The position numbers and the translations under genes are program-made. Positions 1 to 8,897 of a DNA stretch of 46,127 bases are shown here, piece by piece. The DNA is from Streptomyces sp. SBT349 (GTDB lineage: Bacteria; Actinomycetota; Actinomycetes; Streptomycetales; Streptomycetaceae): the NCBI RefSeq assembly GCF_001083795.1, contig NZ_LAVK01000013.1, positions 1 to 46,127 on the forward strand, read 5' to 3'. Every line of letters starts with the position of its first letter. The stretch's first letter is position 1. Under the pieces are notes generated by a model. The model was given only the letters and a program-made list of their open reading frames with translations, searched no databases and was not told where the DNA came from.

Positions 1-103
1 GTTACGCGCTCCGCCCGGATCGGGACGTCAGGAGCCCCCGGCACCTCGTCCTCGACCAGGCGCCGGGGGTTCCTGACGTCCCGATCCGGGCGGAGCGCGT
101 AAC
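1..103. repeat. 42-bp-arm inverted repeat at contig start
   Basis: Bases 1-42 and 62-103 are reverse complements with one mismatch (a G/T-type wobble), separated by 19 nt. The right arm ends 51 nt before the first gene. No T-run follows, so it does not look like a simple intrinsic terminator, although Streptomyces terminators often lack T-runs. Because arm 1 begins exactly at base 1, a fold-back artefact at a contig end is also possible. Confidence 0.85.
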
Positions 104-154
104 CCCGGCATCACCCCAGGTCACATGTGTGAGCCCAACAGTTACCCTTGACAG

Positions 155-1417
155 GTGACCGACGCCCAGCAAACAGCCGAAGCAACCACCGGACTCGCCA
201 CGTCAGAGCCGTCGGGTCCGGCGCCGGTCCCCCTGCTGGCTCCGCGCGAGGGCGTGCCCCCGGTCACCGCGGACATCGAGGCGCTCGAGGCCGTCGTCGC
301 CGCCTTCGCGGGCGGGCACGGCCCGGTCGCCGTGGACGCCGAGCGCGCCTCCGGGTACCGGTACGGGCAGCGCGCCTACCTGGTCCAGCTGCGCAGGGAG
401 GGCGCGGGCACGGCCCTGATCGACCCGGTGGCCTGCCCCGATCTCTCCGGCCTCGGCCGGGAGCTGGCCCCCGCGGAATGGGTGCTGCACGCGGCCACGC
501 AGGACCTTCCCTGCCTGCGGGACATAGGTCTGGTGCCGACCCGGCTGTTCGACACCGAGCTGGCCGGCCGCCTCGCCGGCTTCGCCCGGGTCGGGCTCGG
601 CGTGATGGTGGAGACGGTGCTCGGCTTCAGCCTGGAGAAAGGTCACTCCGCGGTGGACTGGTCGAACCGTCCGCTGCCCGACCCCTGGCTGCGGTACGCG
701 GCGCTGGACGTGGAGCTGCTGGTCGATCTGCGCGACGCCCTGGAGGACGAGCTGCGGCGGCAGGGCAAGCTCGCGTGGGCGCTGGAGGAGTTCGCCGCGA
801 TCGTGGCCGCTCCCCCCGCGCCGCCGAGGAAGGATCCGTGGCGCCGCACCTCCGGGGTGCACAAGGTGCGCCGGAGACGTCAGCTCGCCGTGGTCAGGGA
901 GCTGTGGACGACCCGCGACCAGGTGGCCCAGCGGCGCGACCTCTCCCCCGGCAAGGTGCTCTCGGACGCGGCCATCATCGCCGCGGCGCAGGCGATGCCC
1001 GCGGACACGCGCGCCCTGGCCGGCCTGAGCGGCTTCGGGCACCGGATGGGGCGCCGCCAGCTCCAGCACTGGCAGGCGGCCGTCGACCGGGCGAAGGCGC
1101 TGTCCGAGGCCGAGCTGCCCCAGCCGGGACAGCCCGCGAGCGGCCCCCCGCCGCCGCGCGCCTGGGCGGAGAAGGACCCGGCCGCCGCGGCCCGGCTGTC
1201 CGCGGCCAGGACCTCGGTGACGGCGCAGGCCGAGGAGCTGAACCTCCCCCAGGAGAACCTGCTGGCCCCCGATGTCGTGCGGCGGTTGTGCTGGGAGCCG
1301 CCGACCGAGGCCGGGCCCGGAGCGGTCGCCGACGCGTTGCGCGGCCTCGGCGCGCGGGAGTGGCAGATCACGCAGACGGCGGACCTGCTGTCGCACGCGC
1401 TCGCGAACGACGCGTAG
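155..1417 (+). CDS. rnd: Ribonuclease D-like 3'-5' exonuclease with HRDC domain
   Basis: This 420-aa protein starts at GTG 155 (MTDAQQTAEATTG). It has a DEDD exonuclease fold: the first acidic motif VAVDAERASGY lies near residue 60, a second region holds LHAATQDLPCL and FDTELAGRLAG, and the third has YAALDVELL with the catalytic-type Tyr and Asp. An HRDC-like helical domain follows (about residues 235-310, ending GFGHRMGRRQLQ). The family trims RNA 3' ends such as tRNA precursors. No clear ribosome binding site precedes the start; it was chosen because the MTDAQ N-terminus is, from memory, conserved among Streptomyces homologues. The rnd-fadA-fadB order is also familiar from Streptomyces. Confidence 0.9.
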   Translation: MTDAQQTAEATTGLATSEPSGPAPVPLLAPREGVPPVTADIEALEAVVAAFAGGHGPVAVDAERASGYRYGQRAYLVQLRREGAGTALIDPVACPDLSGLGRELAPAEWVLHAATQDLPCLRDIGLVPTRLFDTELAGRLAGFARVGLGVMVETVLGFSLEKGHSAVDWSNRPLPDPWLRYAALDVELLVDLRDALEDELRRQGKLAWALEEFAAIVAAPPAPPRKDPWRRTSGVHKVRRRRQLAVVRELWTTRDQVAQRRDLSPGKVLSDAAIIAAAQAMPADTRALAGLSGFGHRMGRRQLQHWQAAVDRAKALSEAELPQPGQPASGPPPPRAWAEKDPAAAARLSAARTSVTAQAEELNLPQENLLAPDVVRRLCWEPPTEAGPGAVADALRGLGAREWQITQTADLLSHALANDA

Positions 1418-1446
1418 GGCGGCGGACGGCGCCCCTTGCCAGAGTG

Positions 1447-1460
1447 TTACCGGCGGGTAG
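1447..1460. promoter_or_regulatory. Putative TetR-type (FadR-like) operator before fadA
   Basis: TTACCGGCGGGTAG is a near-perfect palindrome (TTAC-N6-GTAG) lying 46 bp before the fadA start, close to a possible -10 (TAGCAT). Actinobacterial fatty-acid degradation genes are often controlled through TTAC...GTAA-like sites bound by TetR-family regulators. That this site works the same way is inference from position and form. Confidence 0.4.
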
Positions 1461-1505
1461 CATGGGCGGTGGACCACATCATCTCGGCGTGGAGGAGAAG
1501 CCATC

Positions 1506-2720
1506 GTGCCGCGTACCGTCAGGGAGGTCGTCTTCGTTGACGGCGTCCGCACCCCGTTCGGCAAGGCGGGGCCGAAGGGGATCTATCACGAGACCCGCGC
1601 CGACGACCTGGTCATCAAGTGCATCAGGGAGCTGCTGCGCCGCAATCCGCAGCTGCCGCCCGAGCGCGTGGATGACGTGGCCGTGGCGGCCACCACGCAG
1701 ATCGGCGACCAGGGACTGACCCTCGGCCGCACGGCGGCCCTGCTCGCCGGGCTGCCCAAGAGCGTTCCCGGCTATTCCATCGACCGCATGTGCGCGGGGG
1801 CGTTGACGGCGGTGACGACCACGGCGGGCGCCGTCGCGTTCGGCGCGGCGGACATCGCCATCGCGGGCGGGGTCGAGCACATGGGCCGCCACCCGATGGG
1901 CGAGGGGGTCGATCCCAACCCTCGGTTCGTCGCCGAGAAGCTGGTGGACGAGTCCGCGCTGTTCATGGGGATGACGGCGGAGAACCTGCACGACCGCTTC
2001 CCGCACCTGACCAGGGAGCGGGCCGACGCCTACGCGGTGCGTAGCCAGGAGAAGGCCGCCAAGGCGTACGCGGACGCGCGGATCCAGCCGGATCTGGTGC
2101 CGGTCGCGGTGCGGCGCACCGGCGGCGAGGGCGAGGCGGGCTGGGGCCTGGCCACGGCGGACGAGCCGATGCGCCCCGGCACGACGGTGGAGGGGCTCGC
2201 GGGCCTGAAGACCCCGTTCCGGCCGCACGGGCGCGTCACCGCGGGGAACTCGGCGGGCCTCAACGACGGGGCGACCGCGTCGGTCATCGCGGCGGAGGAC
2301 GTGGCGCGCGAGCTGGGACTGCCCGTGAAGATGCGGCTGGTGTCCTACGCGTTCGCCGGCGTCGAGCCCGAGGTGATGGGCTTCGGCCCGGTGCCGTCCA
2401 CGGAGAAGGCGCTGGCCAAGGCCGGCCTGACGATCGGGGACATGGGCCTGCTGGAGATCAACGAGGCGTTCGCCGTCCAGGTGCTGGCGTTCCTCGACCA
2501 CTACGGGATCGCGGACGACGACCCCCGCGTCAACCAGTACGGCGGCGCGATCGCCTACGGTCACCCGCTGGCCTCCTCGGGGGTCCGGCTGATGACGCAG
2601 CTCGCCCGGCAGTTCGAGGACCACCCGCACGTCAGGTACGGCCTGACCGCCATGTGCGTGGGCTTCGGCATGGGCGCGACGGTCGTCTGGGAGAACCCGC
2701 ACTGGGAAGGCGAGAAGTGA
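1506..2720 (+). CDS. fadA: Acetyl-CoA acyltransferase (thiolase), beta-oxidation
   Basis: This 404-aa thiolase catalyses the last step of beta-oxidation, cleaving 3-ketoacyl-CoA with CoA. The acylated nucleophile is Cys96 in the SIDRMCAGAL motif. The other catalytic residues are His353 (AYGHPLASSG) and Cys384 (AMCVGFGMGA). Family length is about 390-410, so it is complete. The GTG start at 1506 sits behind a GGAGGAGAAG ribosome binding site. It is followed 49 bp later by fadB, and the pair forms the usual FadBA beta-oxidation operon. Confidence 0.95.
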   Translation: MPRTVREVVFVDGVRTPFGKAGPKGIYHETRADDLVIKCIRELLRRNPQLPPERVDDVAVAATTQIGDQGLTLGRTAALLAGLPKSVPGYSIDRMCAGALTAVTTTAGAVAFGAADIAIAGGVEHMGRHPMGEGVDPNPRFVAEKLVDESALFMGMTAENLHDRFPHLTRERADAYAVRSQEKAAKAYADARIQPDLVPVAVRRTGGEGEAGWGLATADEPMRPGTTVEGLAGLKTPFRPHGRVTAGNSAGLNDGATASVIAAEDVARELGLPVKMRLVSYAFAGVEPEVMGFGPVPSTEKALAKAGLTIGDMGLLEINEAFAVQVLAFLDHYGIADDDPRVNQYGGAIAYGHPLASSGVRLMTQLARQFEDHPHVRYGLTAMCVGFGMGATVVWENPHWEGEK

Positions 2721-2769
2721 GCGACGCACGCGCGGCTGCCCAGCCGCGGACGACGAACGGGGGGACGCG

Positions 2770-4899
2770 GTGAGCGCGACCGGAGAGCTGTTGCTGAAGG
2801 CCGCCGAGGGGTTTCCCGACGAGGTGGTCACCGAGGCCCGGGTGCGGCACCTGGATCTCCCGGAGGGGGCGGGGCGGTTCGCGCTCATCACCCTGGACAA
2901 CGGGTTCGACCACACGAAGCCGACCACGTTCGGGCCGCGTTCGCTGGCCCGTCTGGACGAGGCCCTCGACCAGGTGGCGGCCGAGGCCGACGCCGGGGAG
3001 ATCGTCGGGGCCGGGCTGACGGGCAAGCCGTTCATCTTCGCCGTGGGGGCCGACCTCAAGGGCGTCGAGGTGCTGAGGGAGCGCGAGGACGCCCTCGGGA
3101 TCGGCCTCGGCGGGCACCAGGTGTTCAAGAGGCTGGCCGGTCTCTCCGTCCCCACCTTCGCCTTCTACAACGGCGCGGCGATGGGCGGCGGCGTCGAGGT
3201 GGGCCTGCACTGCACCTACCGCACGGTGTCGGAGTCGGTCGGCGCCTTCGCGCTGCCCGAGGTCTTCCTCGGCCTGGTGCCGGGGTGGGGCGGCTGCACC
3301 CTGCTGCCGAACCTGATCGGCGCCGATCGCGCGGTCACGGTCATCATCGAGAACGCCCTCAGCCAGAACCGGATGCTCAAGGGCCCCCAGGTCTACGAGC
3401 TGGGCATCGCGGACGCCATCTTCGAGGCCGCCGACTTCCTGGAGCAGTCCCTGCGGTGGGCCGCGGCGGTGCTGCGGGGCGAGATCGAGGTGATCCGGCA
3501 GCCCCCGGACCGGGGAGAAGCCTGGGACCGGGCGGTGGCCAGGGGGCGTTCCCTCGCGGACGAGAAGGTCCACGGCGCCGCGCCCGCCGCGTACCGGGCG
3601 CTGGACATCATCGCCGACGCGCGCAACGGCGATCTGCGGGCCGGCTTCGAAGCCGAGGACCGGGCGCTGGCCGATCTCATCATGGGCGACGAGCTGCGCA
3701 GCGGCATCTACGCGTTCAACCTGGTGCAGCGCCGGGCCAAGCGGCCGGTGGGCGCGCCGGACAAGGGGCTGGCGCGGCCGGTGACCAAGGTGGGCATCGT
3801 GGGCGCGGGCCTCATGGCCTCGCAGCTCGCGCTGCTGTTCGTCCGCCGCCTGGAGGTGCCGGTGGTGCTCACCGACATCGACCGGGAACGCGTCGAGGCG
3901 GGCGTGCGCTGGGTGCACGAGCAGATCGACTTCCTGCTGCTCAAGGGCAGGATCGGGCAGGACGCGGCGAACCGGCTGAAGGCGGCGGTGACCGGGTCGC
4001 TGGATCGGGCCGCGGCGTTCGGGGACGCCGACTTCGTCATCGAGGCCGTCTTCGAGGAGATGGGCGTCAAGCGGCAGGTGTTCGGCGAGCTGGAGGACGT
4101 GGTGCCCGAGCACGCGATCCTGGCCACCAACACCTCGTCCCTGTCGGTGACCGAGATGGCGTCGGGGCTGCGGCATCCCGAACGGGTCGTCGGTTTCCAC
4201 TTCTTCAACCCGGTGGCGGTGCTGCCGCTGCTGGAGGTCGTGCGGGCCGCGGAGACCGATGACGCGGCGCTGGCCACGGCGTTCGCGGTGGCCAAGAAGC
4301 TGCGGAAGTCCGCCGTGCTGGTGAAGGACGCGCCGGCGTTCGTGGTGAACCGGGTGCTGACCCGGTTCATGGGCGAGGTGCTGGGCTCCATCGACGAGGG
4401 GACGCCGGTCGAGGTGGCGGACCGGGCGCTGGCGCCGCTGGGGCTGCCGATGTCACCGATCGTGCTGCTCGACCTGGTCGGCCCGGCGGTGGCGCACCAT
4501 GTGGCGGGCACGCTGAGCGGGGCGTTCCCCGACCGGTTCCATGTCTCGGAGAACCTGAGCCGGGTGGTCGAGGCGGGCAAGCGCACCCTGTACCTGCACG
4601 ACTCGGGCAAGCCGGAGCTCGATCCCGAGGTGGCGGCGCTGTTCGAGGTCGGTTCGACCGTGCTCTCCGAGGAGCAGGTGCGGGCGCGGGCGCTCGACGC
4701 GATCGCCGAGGAGATCGGCCTGATGCTGGACGAGGGCGTGGTCGCCGAGGCGCAGGACGTCGACCTCTGCCTGATCACCGGCGCGGGATGGCCGTTCCAC
4801 CTGGGCGGCATCACCCCCTACCTGGACCGCGAGGGGATCTCCCAGCGGGTGCTGGGCCGCCGCTTCCTGCCCCTGGGGGCGGCGAGCGTCCCCGAGTGA
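2770..4899 (+). CDS. fadB: Multifunctional enoyl-CoA hydratase / 3-hydroxyacyl-CoA dehydrogenase
   Basis: This 709-aa FadB-type protein hydrates enoyl-CoA and oxidises 3-hydroxyacyl-CoA with NAD+. The N-terminal crotonase domain (about 1-310) shows the oxyanion-hole segments IFAVGADLKG and YNGAAMGGGVEVG, and the later LPEVFLGLVPGWGG. The NAD-binding Rossmann domain begins at VGIVGAGLMASQLA (about residue 340). The dehydrogenase catalytic histidine is in VGFHFFNPVAVLP, and KDAPAFVVNRVLTRF opens the C-terminal helical domain. The GTG start is preceded by GGGGGGACG. A strong hairpin at 4918-4959 ends the operon. Confidence 0.95.
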   Translation: MSATGELLLKAAEGFPDEVVTEARVRHLDLPEGAGRFALITLDNGFDHTKPTTFGPRSLARLDEALDQVAAEADAGEIVGAGLTGKPFIFAVGADLKGVEVLREREDALGIGLGGHQVFKRLAGLSVPTFAFYNGAAMGGGVEVGLHCTYRTVSESVGAFALPEVFLGLVPGWGGCTLLPNLIGADRAVTVIIENALSQNRMLKGPQVYELGIADAIFEAADFLEQSLRWAAAVLRGEIEVIRQPPDRGEAWDRAVARGRSLADEKVHGAAPAAYRALDIIADARNGDLRAGFEAEDRALADLIMGDELRSGIYAFNLVQRRAKRPVGAPDKGLARPVTKVGIVGAGLMASQLALLFVRRLEVPVVLTDIDRERVEAGVRWVHEQIDFLLLKGRIGQDAANRLKAAVTGSLDRAAAFGDADFVIEAVFEEMGVKRQVFGELEDVVPEHAILATNTSSLSVTEMASGLRHPERVVGFHFFNPVAVLPLLEVVRAAETDDAALATAFAVAKKLRKSAVLVKDAPAFVVNRVLTRFMGEVLGSIDEGTPVEVADRALAPLGLPMSPIVLLDLVGPAVAHHVAGTLSGAFPDRFHVSENLSRVVEAGKRTLYLHDSGKPELDPEVAALFEVGSTVLSEEQVRARALDAIAEEIGLMLDEGVVAEAQDVDLCLITGAGWPFHLGGITPYLDREGISQRVLGRRFLPLGAASVPE

Positions 4900-4917
4900 G
4901 GAACGGCTCACCCGGGC

Positions 4918-4959
4918 GCGTGGCGCCCGGCCCGCACTCCGGCGGGCCGGGCGCCACGC
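4918..4959 (+). terminator. Strong hairpin terminator after fadB
   Basis: A perfect 18-bp stem (4918-4935 with 4942-4959) with a 6-nt loop begins 18 bp after the fadB stop. It is followed by TCGTTGG rather than a T-run, which is common in Streptomyces. The rest of 4960-5084 shows only the leader of the next gene. Confidence 0.85.
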
Positions 4960-5084
4960 CTCGTTGGGGCGCGCCCCGGGAAATTTCCCTCCGGGGAGCG
5001 ATGAGTTCGGCTCGGGCGGGTGGTCTCCATGAACGACTGACCGGCAAGGGCCGGGCGGCGCCCATCGATTGAGACGAGGCCACC

Positions 5085-5495
5085 ATGTCCACCAAGATCT
5101 TCGTGAACCTTCCGGTGAAGGACCTGGACCGTTCCAAGGACTTCTTCACCAAGCTCGGGTACTCCTTCGACGCCCAGTTCACCGACGAGAACGCCGGCTG
5201 CCTGGTGATCAGCGACACCATCTACGCGATGCTGCTGGTCGAGCCGTTCTTCAAGACGTTCACCAAGAAGGAGATCGCGGACGCGTCCACCAGCACCGAG
5301 ACGATCCTCGCGCTGAGCGCCGACAGCCGCGAGCAGGTGGACGAGCTGGTGGACCGGGCCCTGGCCTCCGGGGGGTCGGCCTCCATGGAGACGCAGGACC
5401 ACGGGTTCATGTACGGCCGCAGCTTCCAGGACCCCGACGGCCACCAGTGGGAGATCATGTGGATGGATGTCGCCGCCGCCCAGCAGCAGGGCTGA
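5085..5495 (+). CDS. VOC (glyoxalase/bleomycin-resistance) superfamily protein
   Basis: This 136-aa protein has the two beta-alpha-beta-beta-beta modules of the vicinal oxygen chelate fold. It opens MSTKIFVNLPVKDLDRSKDFF and has the second-module signature GRSFQDPDGHQWEIMWMD, whose final Glu is a typical metal ligand. Members with this form are often annotated as glyoxalases, lactoylglutathione lyase-like proteins or extradiol dioxygenases; the substrate cannot be told from sequence. It is monocistronic, between a terminator on its left and a hairpin shared with convergent dxs on its right. Confidence 0.85.
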   Translation: MSTKIFVNLPVKDLDRSKDFFTKLGYSFDAQFTDENAGCLVISDTIYAMLLVEPFFKTFTKKEIADASTSTETILALSADSREQVDELVDRALASGGSASMETQDHGFMYGRSFQDPDGHQWEIMWMDVAAAQQQG

Positions 5496-5535
5496 GGGCG
5501 GGCGGCCGGCCGGCGAGGCCGCCGGCCGCCGCCCT
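5496..5535. terminator. Bidirectional hairpin between VOC gene and dxs
   Basis: A GC-only hairpin fills the 46-bp gap between two convergent stop codons. Bases 5501-5510 pair perfectly with 5521-5530, and the flanking GGG/CCC lengthen the stem with a bulge. It can terminate both transcripts. Confidence 0.7.
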
Positions 5536-5541
5536 CCGTGG

Positions 5542-7455
5542 TCAGTCGCTGCCGAGGTGGGCCGCGGCGGCGTCGTAGCGGCCGTCGATCCGCGCCACGA
5601 GCCCGGTGACCTGGCGCGCGATGGCGGGGGCCGTCAGGCCGACCTCGGCCAGCACCTCCTCGCGGGTGCCGTGGGGGAGGAAGCGGGCCGGGATGCCGAA
5701 GTCGCGCAGCGGCACGTCCACGTCGGCGTCGCGGAGGGCCTGGGCGATCGTGGAGCCGACGCCCCCGGCGCGGCTGTTGTCCTCCACGGTGACGACGACC
5801 TTGTGGTCCGCGGCCAGGGCCGGGAGCGCGGGGTCGACGGGCTTGACCCAGCGGGGGTCGATCACGGTGGTGGTGATGCCCTGGCGGTCGAGCAGCTCGG
5901 CCGCCTCCAGGCACATGGGGGCCAGGGCGCCCACGGAGACCAGCAGCACGTCGGGGCGGTCGGCGTCCGCCCTGCGCAGGACGTCCATGCCGCCGACGGT
6001 GCCGACGGCGGGGACGTTGACACCGACCTTGCCCTTGGAGTACCGCACCACGGTGGGGGCGTCCTCCACCTCGACCGCCTCGCGCAGCTGGGCGCGGAGC
6101 TGGTCGGCGTCGCGGGGCGCGGCGAGCCGCAGGCCGGGGACGCACTGGAGGATGGACATGTCCCACATGCCGTGGTGGGAGGCGCCGTCGGGGCCCGTCA
6201 CGCCCGCGCGGTCCAGCACGAACGTCACGCCGCAGCGGTGGAGGGCGACGTCCATGAGCAGTTGGTCGAAGGCGCGGTTGAGGAAGGTGGCGTAGACGGC
6301 GAAGACCGGGTGGAGGCCGCCGGTGGCGAGACCGGCCGCGGAGACGGCGCCGTGCTGCTCGGCGATGCCCACGTCGTAGACCCGGTCGGGGAACTCCTCG
6401 GCGAAGGCCCGGAGTCCGACGGGGCGGAGCATGGCGGCGGTGATGGCGACGATGTCCTCGCGCTCGCGGCCGAGCTTGAGGATCTCCTCGCCGAAGACGG
6501 AGGTCCAGTCGGCGCGGGACTCGGAGACGGGCAGGCCGGTGTCGGGGTGGATGACGCCCACCGAGTGGAACTGGTCGGCCTCGTCCTCGCGGGCGGGCTG
6601 GTAGCCGCGGCCCTTCTCGGTCAGGCAGTGCACGATGACGGGGCCGCCGAAGCGCTTGGCGCGCTGGAGCGCGGATTCCAGGGCGGCGATGTCGTGGCCG
6701 TCGATGGGGCCGACGTACTTCAGGCCGAGGTCCTCGAACATGCCCTGGGGGGCGATGACGTCCTTGAGGCCCTTCTTGGCGCCGTGCAGGGTGTCGTAGA
6801 TCGGGCGGCCGACGACGGGCGTGCGGCTGAGCATCTGCTTGCCGCGCGCGAGGAACCGCTCGTAGCCGTCGGTGGTGCGCAGGGTGGCCAGGTGGTTGGC
6901 CAGGCCGCCGATGGTCGGCGAGTAGGAGCGCTCGTTGTCGTTGACGACGATGACCAGCGGGCGGTCCTTGCCGGCCGCGATGTTGTTCATGGCCTCCCAG
7001 GCCATGCCGCCGGTGAGGGCGCCGTCGCCCGTGACGGCCACCACATGGTCGTCCACGCCGCGGAGCTGGTTGGCCTTGGCGAGACCGTCGGCCCAGCCGA
7101 GGACCGTCGAGGCGTGGCTGTTCTCGATGACGTCGTGCTCGGACTCGGCGCGCGAGGGGTAGCCGGAGAGGCCGTTTCTCGCGCGGAGCTCGGAGAAGTC
7201 GCTGCGCCCGGTGAGCAGCTTGTGGACATACGCCTGGTGCCCGGTGTCCCACAGGATCCGGTCGGACGGCGAGTCGAAGACCCGGTGCAGGGCGATCGTC
7301 AGCTCGACGACGCCGAGGTTCGGCCCGAGGTGGCCCCCGGTCCTGGCGACCGCGTCGATGAGGAAGGCGCGGATTTCCTGGGCCAGTTCCGGCAGTTGGT
7401 CAGGAGTGAGCCGGTCGAGATCGCGCGGTCGCTGGATACGGGTGAGCAGAGGCAC
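5542..7455 (-). CDS. dxs: 1-deoxy-D-xylulose-5-phosphate synthase
   Basis: This 637-aa ThDP enzyme joins pyruvate and glyceraldehyde-3-phosphate, the first step of the MEP isoprenoid pathway. Visible signatures are [15 protein letters not shown] (about 70-84), the ThDP/Mg motif from GDG (143-145) to NN (157-158), and the transketolase-like [18 protein letters not shown] with the catalytic-type Glu. The C-terminal domain holds [11 protein letters not shown]. Length is normal (family about 620-650). It stands alone between two hairpins. I see no riboswitch in its 146-bp leader. Confidence 0.97.
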   Translation of the reverse strand: MPLLTRIQRPRDLDRLTPDQLPELAQEIRAFLIDAVARTGGHLGPNLGVVELTIALHRVFDSPSDRILWDTGHQAYVHKLLTGRSDFSELRARNGLSGYPSRAESEHDVIENSHASTVLGWADGLAKANQLRGVDDHVVAVTGDGALTGGMAWEAMNNIAAGKDRPLVIVVNDNERSYSPTIGGLANHLATLRTTDGYERFLARGKQMLSRTPVVGRPIYDTLHGAKKGLKDVIAPQGMFEDLGLKYVGPIDGHDIAALESALQRAKRFGGPVIVHCLTEKGRGYQPAREDEADQFHSVGVIHPDTGLPVSESRADWTSVFGEEILKLGREREDIVAITAAMLRPVGLRAFAEEFPDRVYDVGIAEQHGAVSAAGLATGGLHPVFAVYATFLNRAFDQLLMDVALHRCGVTFVLDRAGVTGPDGASHHGMWDMSILQCVPGLRLAAPRDADQLRAQLREAVEVEDAPTVVRYSKGKVGVNVPAVGTVGGMDVLRRADADRPDVLLVSVGALAPMCLEAAELLDRQGITTTVIDPRWVKPVDPALPALAADHKVVVTVEDNSRAGGVGSTIAQALRDADVDVPLRDFGIPARFLPHGTREEVLAEVGLTAPAIARQVTGLVARIDGRYDAAAAHLGSD

Positions 7456-7558
7456 CGTTTCTCCTTGCGTTCGGGGCTCAGGGCGGCTGTTCGATGAGTT
7501 TAGTGTTCCCCATGAAACGGCCGGAGTCTCGGGAACCGAGATACGTCACCAGGGGCGA

Positions 7559-7589
7559 CGGCCCGAGCCGCGTGACGCAGCTCGGGCCG
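7559..7589 (-). terminator. Hairpin terminator after xylFGH operon
   Basis: A perfect 10-bp stem (7559-7568 with 7580-7589) with an 11-nt loop lies 13 bp beyond the stop codon of the permease gene transcribed toward it. It separates the sugar operon from the dxs promoter region. Confidence 0.7.
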
Positions 7590-7601
7590 GTCCGTGATCG
7601 A

Positions 7602-8897
7602 TCATGTTCGTCCTGCGGTTCGTTGGGTTCGCCGGGAGACCGAGTCGAGAACGACGGCAATCAGAAGGACGGCACCCGTGATCATGTACTGGATCTCCGC
7701 GGACATGTTCATCAGGTTCAGCCCCGACGTGATCGACTGGATCACCAGCGTTCCGAGCAGCGCCGACCAGATCCAGCCGCGCCCGCCGAAGAGGCTCGTT
7801 CCGCCGATGACGGCGGCGGCGATGACGTTCATCAGCAGGTTGCCCGAGCCCAGGCTCTTGGAGGCGCCGCCGCTCTGCGCGGCGAAGAACAGACCGCCGA
7901 ACGCGGCCAGCGCGCCGGCGATGGTGAAGACCGTGAGACGGACCCGTTCGACGTTGATGCCGGCCCGCCGGGCGGCCTCCGCGTTGCCGCCGACGGCGAA
8001 GATCTGCCGCCCGTAGGTGGTGCGGCGGACCATGAAGTCGGCGAGCAGCAGCACGGCCAGGAAGAGGACCAGGGCCAGCGGCAGGCCGCGGTGCTGGTTC
8101 AGGGTGTAGGCCGTGACGAACGAGGCGATGGCGACCAGGGCGCCGCGGACGAGGATCTCGCTCAGGGGGCGGCTGGTCAGCTTCGCGGCGGCGCGGCGGC
8201 GTTCGCCGCGCCACAGGGTGAGGACGTATCCGGCGGTGAGGATCGCGGCCAGCGAGTAGGCGGCGGCGATGTCGCTGAAGTAGAAGTCGCCGAAGTCCCG
8301 CACCCAGCTGTCGCGGGGGATGTTGATGGTGCCTTCCTCGCCCATCACCCAGATCTGGACGCCGCTCCAGCCGAGGAATCCGGCGAGGGTGACGACGAAC
8401 GCGGGGACGCCGACCTTGGCGAAGAACACGCCGTGGATGGTGCCGACGGCCGCGCCCGCGAGGAGGGCCAGAAGGATCGCGAGGACGTCGTCGACGCCAT
8501 GGCTGACGGTGAGCACGGCCCAGATCGCGGCGGAGAGTCCCGCCACCGAGCCGATGGACAGGTCGATCTCGCCCAGGAGCAGGACCAGGACGATGCCGAC
8601 GGCCATGATGCCGGGGCCGGCGATGTAGATGGAGATGTTGGAGAGGTTCCTCGGGGTGAGGAACGTGCCGGTCTGGGCCTCGAAGACGATCGCGATGATG
8701 ATCAGGCCGATGACCACCGGGATCGAGCCCAGTTCGCCGCCGCGGATCCGGCGCCTGAAGTCCTCCAGGTAGCCGGCCAGGCCGCGTTCGCGGACGAGGA
8801 GGCGGGGATCGGGGGCGAGTTCGGCGCCCGGCGCCGCGGGCGGGGCGTCGGTGCCGGAGTCCGTTCCGGTGGCGGAGTCGGTGCCGGTGTCGCTCAT
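7602..8897 (-). CDS. xylH: Sugar ABC transporter permease (XylH type)
   Basis: This 431-aa integral membrane permease belongs to the BPD-transporter-2 family (RbsC/XylH). It has a long hydrophilic acidic N-terminus (about 1-55, rich in Asp/Thr/Gly) and then about ten membrane segments starting IPVVIGLIIIAIVFEAQ. The family signature is near GEIDLSIGSVAGLSAAIWA, with AVGGNAEAARRAGINVERVR later. The ATG at 8897 overlaps the ATPase stop as ATGA, so the two are translationally coupled. A longer reading frame running to 9743 is only an upstream extension through the ATPase gene in another frame. Confidence 0.93.
   Translation of the reverse strand: MSDTGTDSATGTDSGTDAPPAAPGAELAPDPRLLVRERGLAGYLEDFRRRIRGGELGSIPVVIGLIIIAIVFEAQTGTFLTPRNLSNISIYIAGPGIMAVGIVLVLLLGEIDLSIGSVAGLSAAIWAVLTVSHGVDDVLAILLALLAGAAVGTIHGVFFAKVGVPAFVVTLAGFLGWSGVQIWVMGEEGTINIPRDSWVRDFGDFYFSDIAAAYSLAAILTAGYVLTLWRGERRRAAAKLTSRPLSEILVRGALVAIASFVTAYTLNQHRGLPLALVLFLAVLLLADFMVRRTTYGRQIFAVGGNAEAARRAGINVERVRLTVFTIAGALAAFGGLFFAAQSGGASKSLGSGNLLMNVIAAAVIGGTSLFGGRGWIWSALLGTLVIQSITSGLNLMNMSAEIQYMITGAVLLIAVVLDSVSRRTQRTAGRT

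Noticed and set aside
5467..7497. 676-aa plus-strand frame opposite dxs
   Set aside because: Gly/Val/Asp-rich shadow of dxs with no domain. The same applies to long frames opposite acnA, fadB, ngcF/ngcE and the SARP gene.
7456..7558. Riboswitch in the dxs leader
   Set aside because: No conserved TPP or other riboswitch core is recognisable, only a possible promoter.
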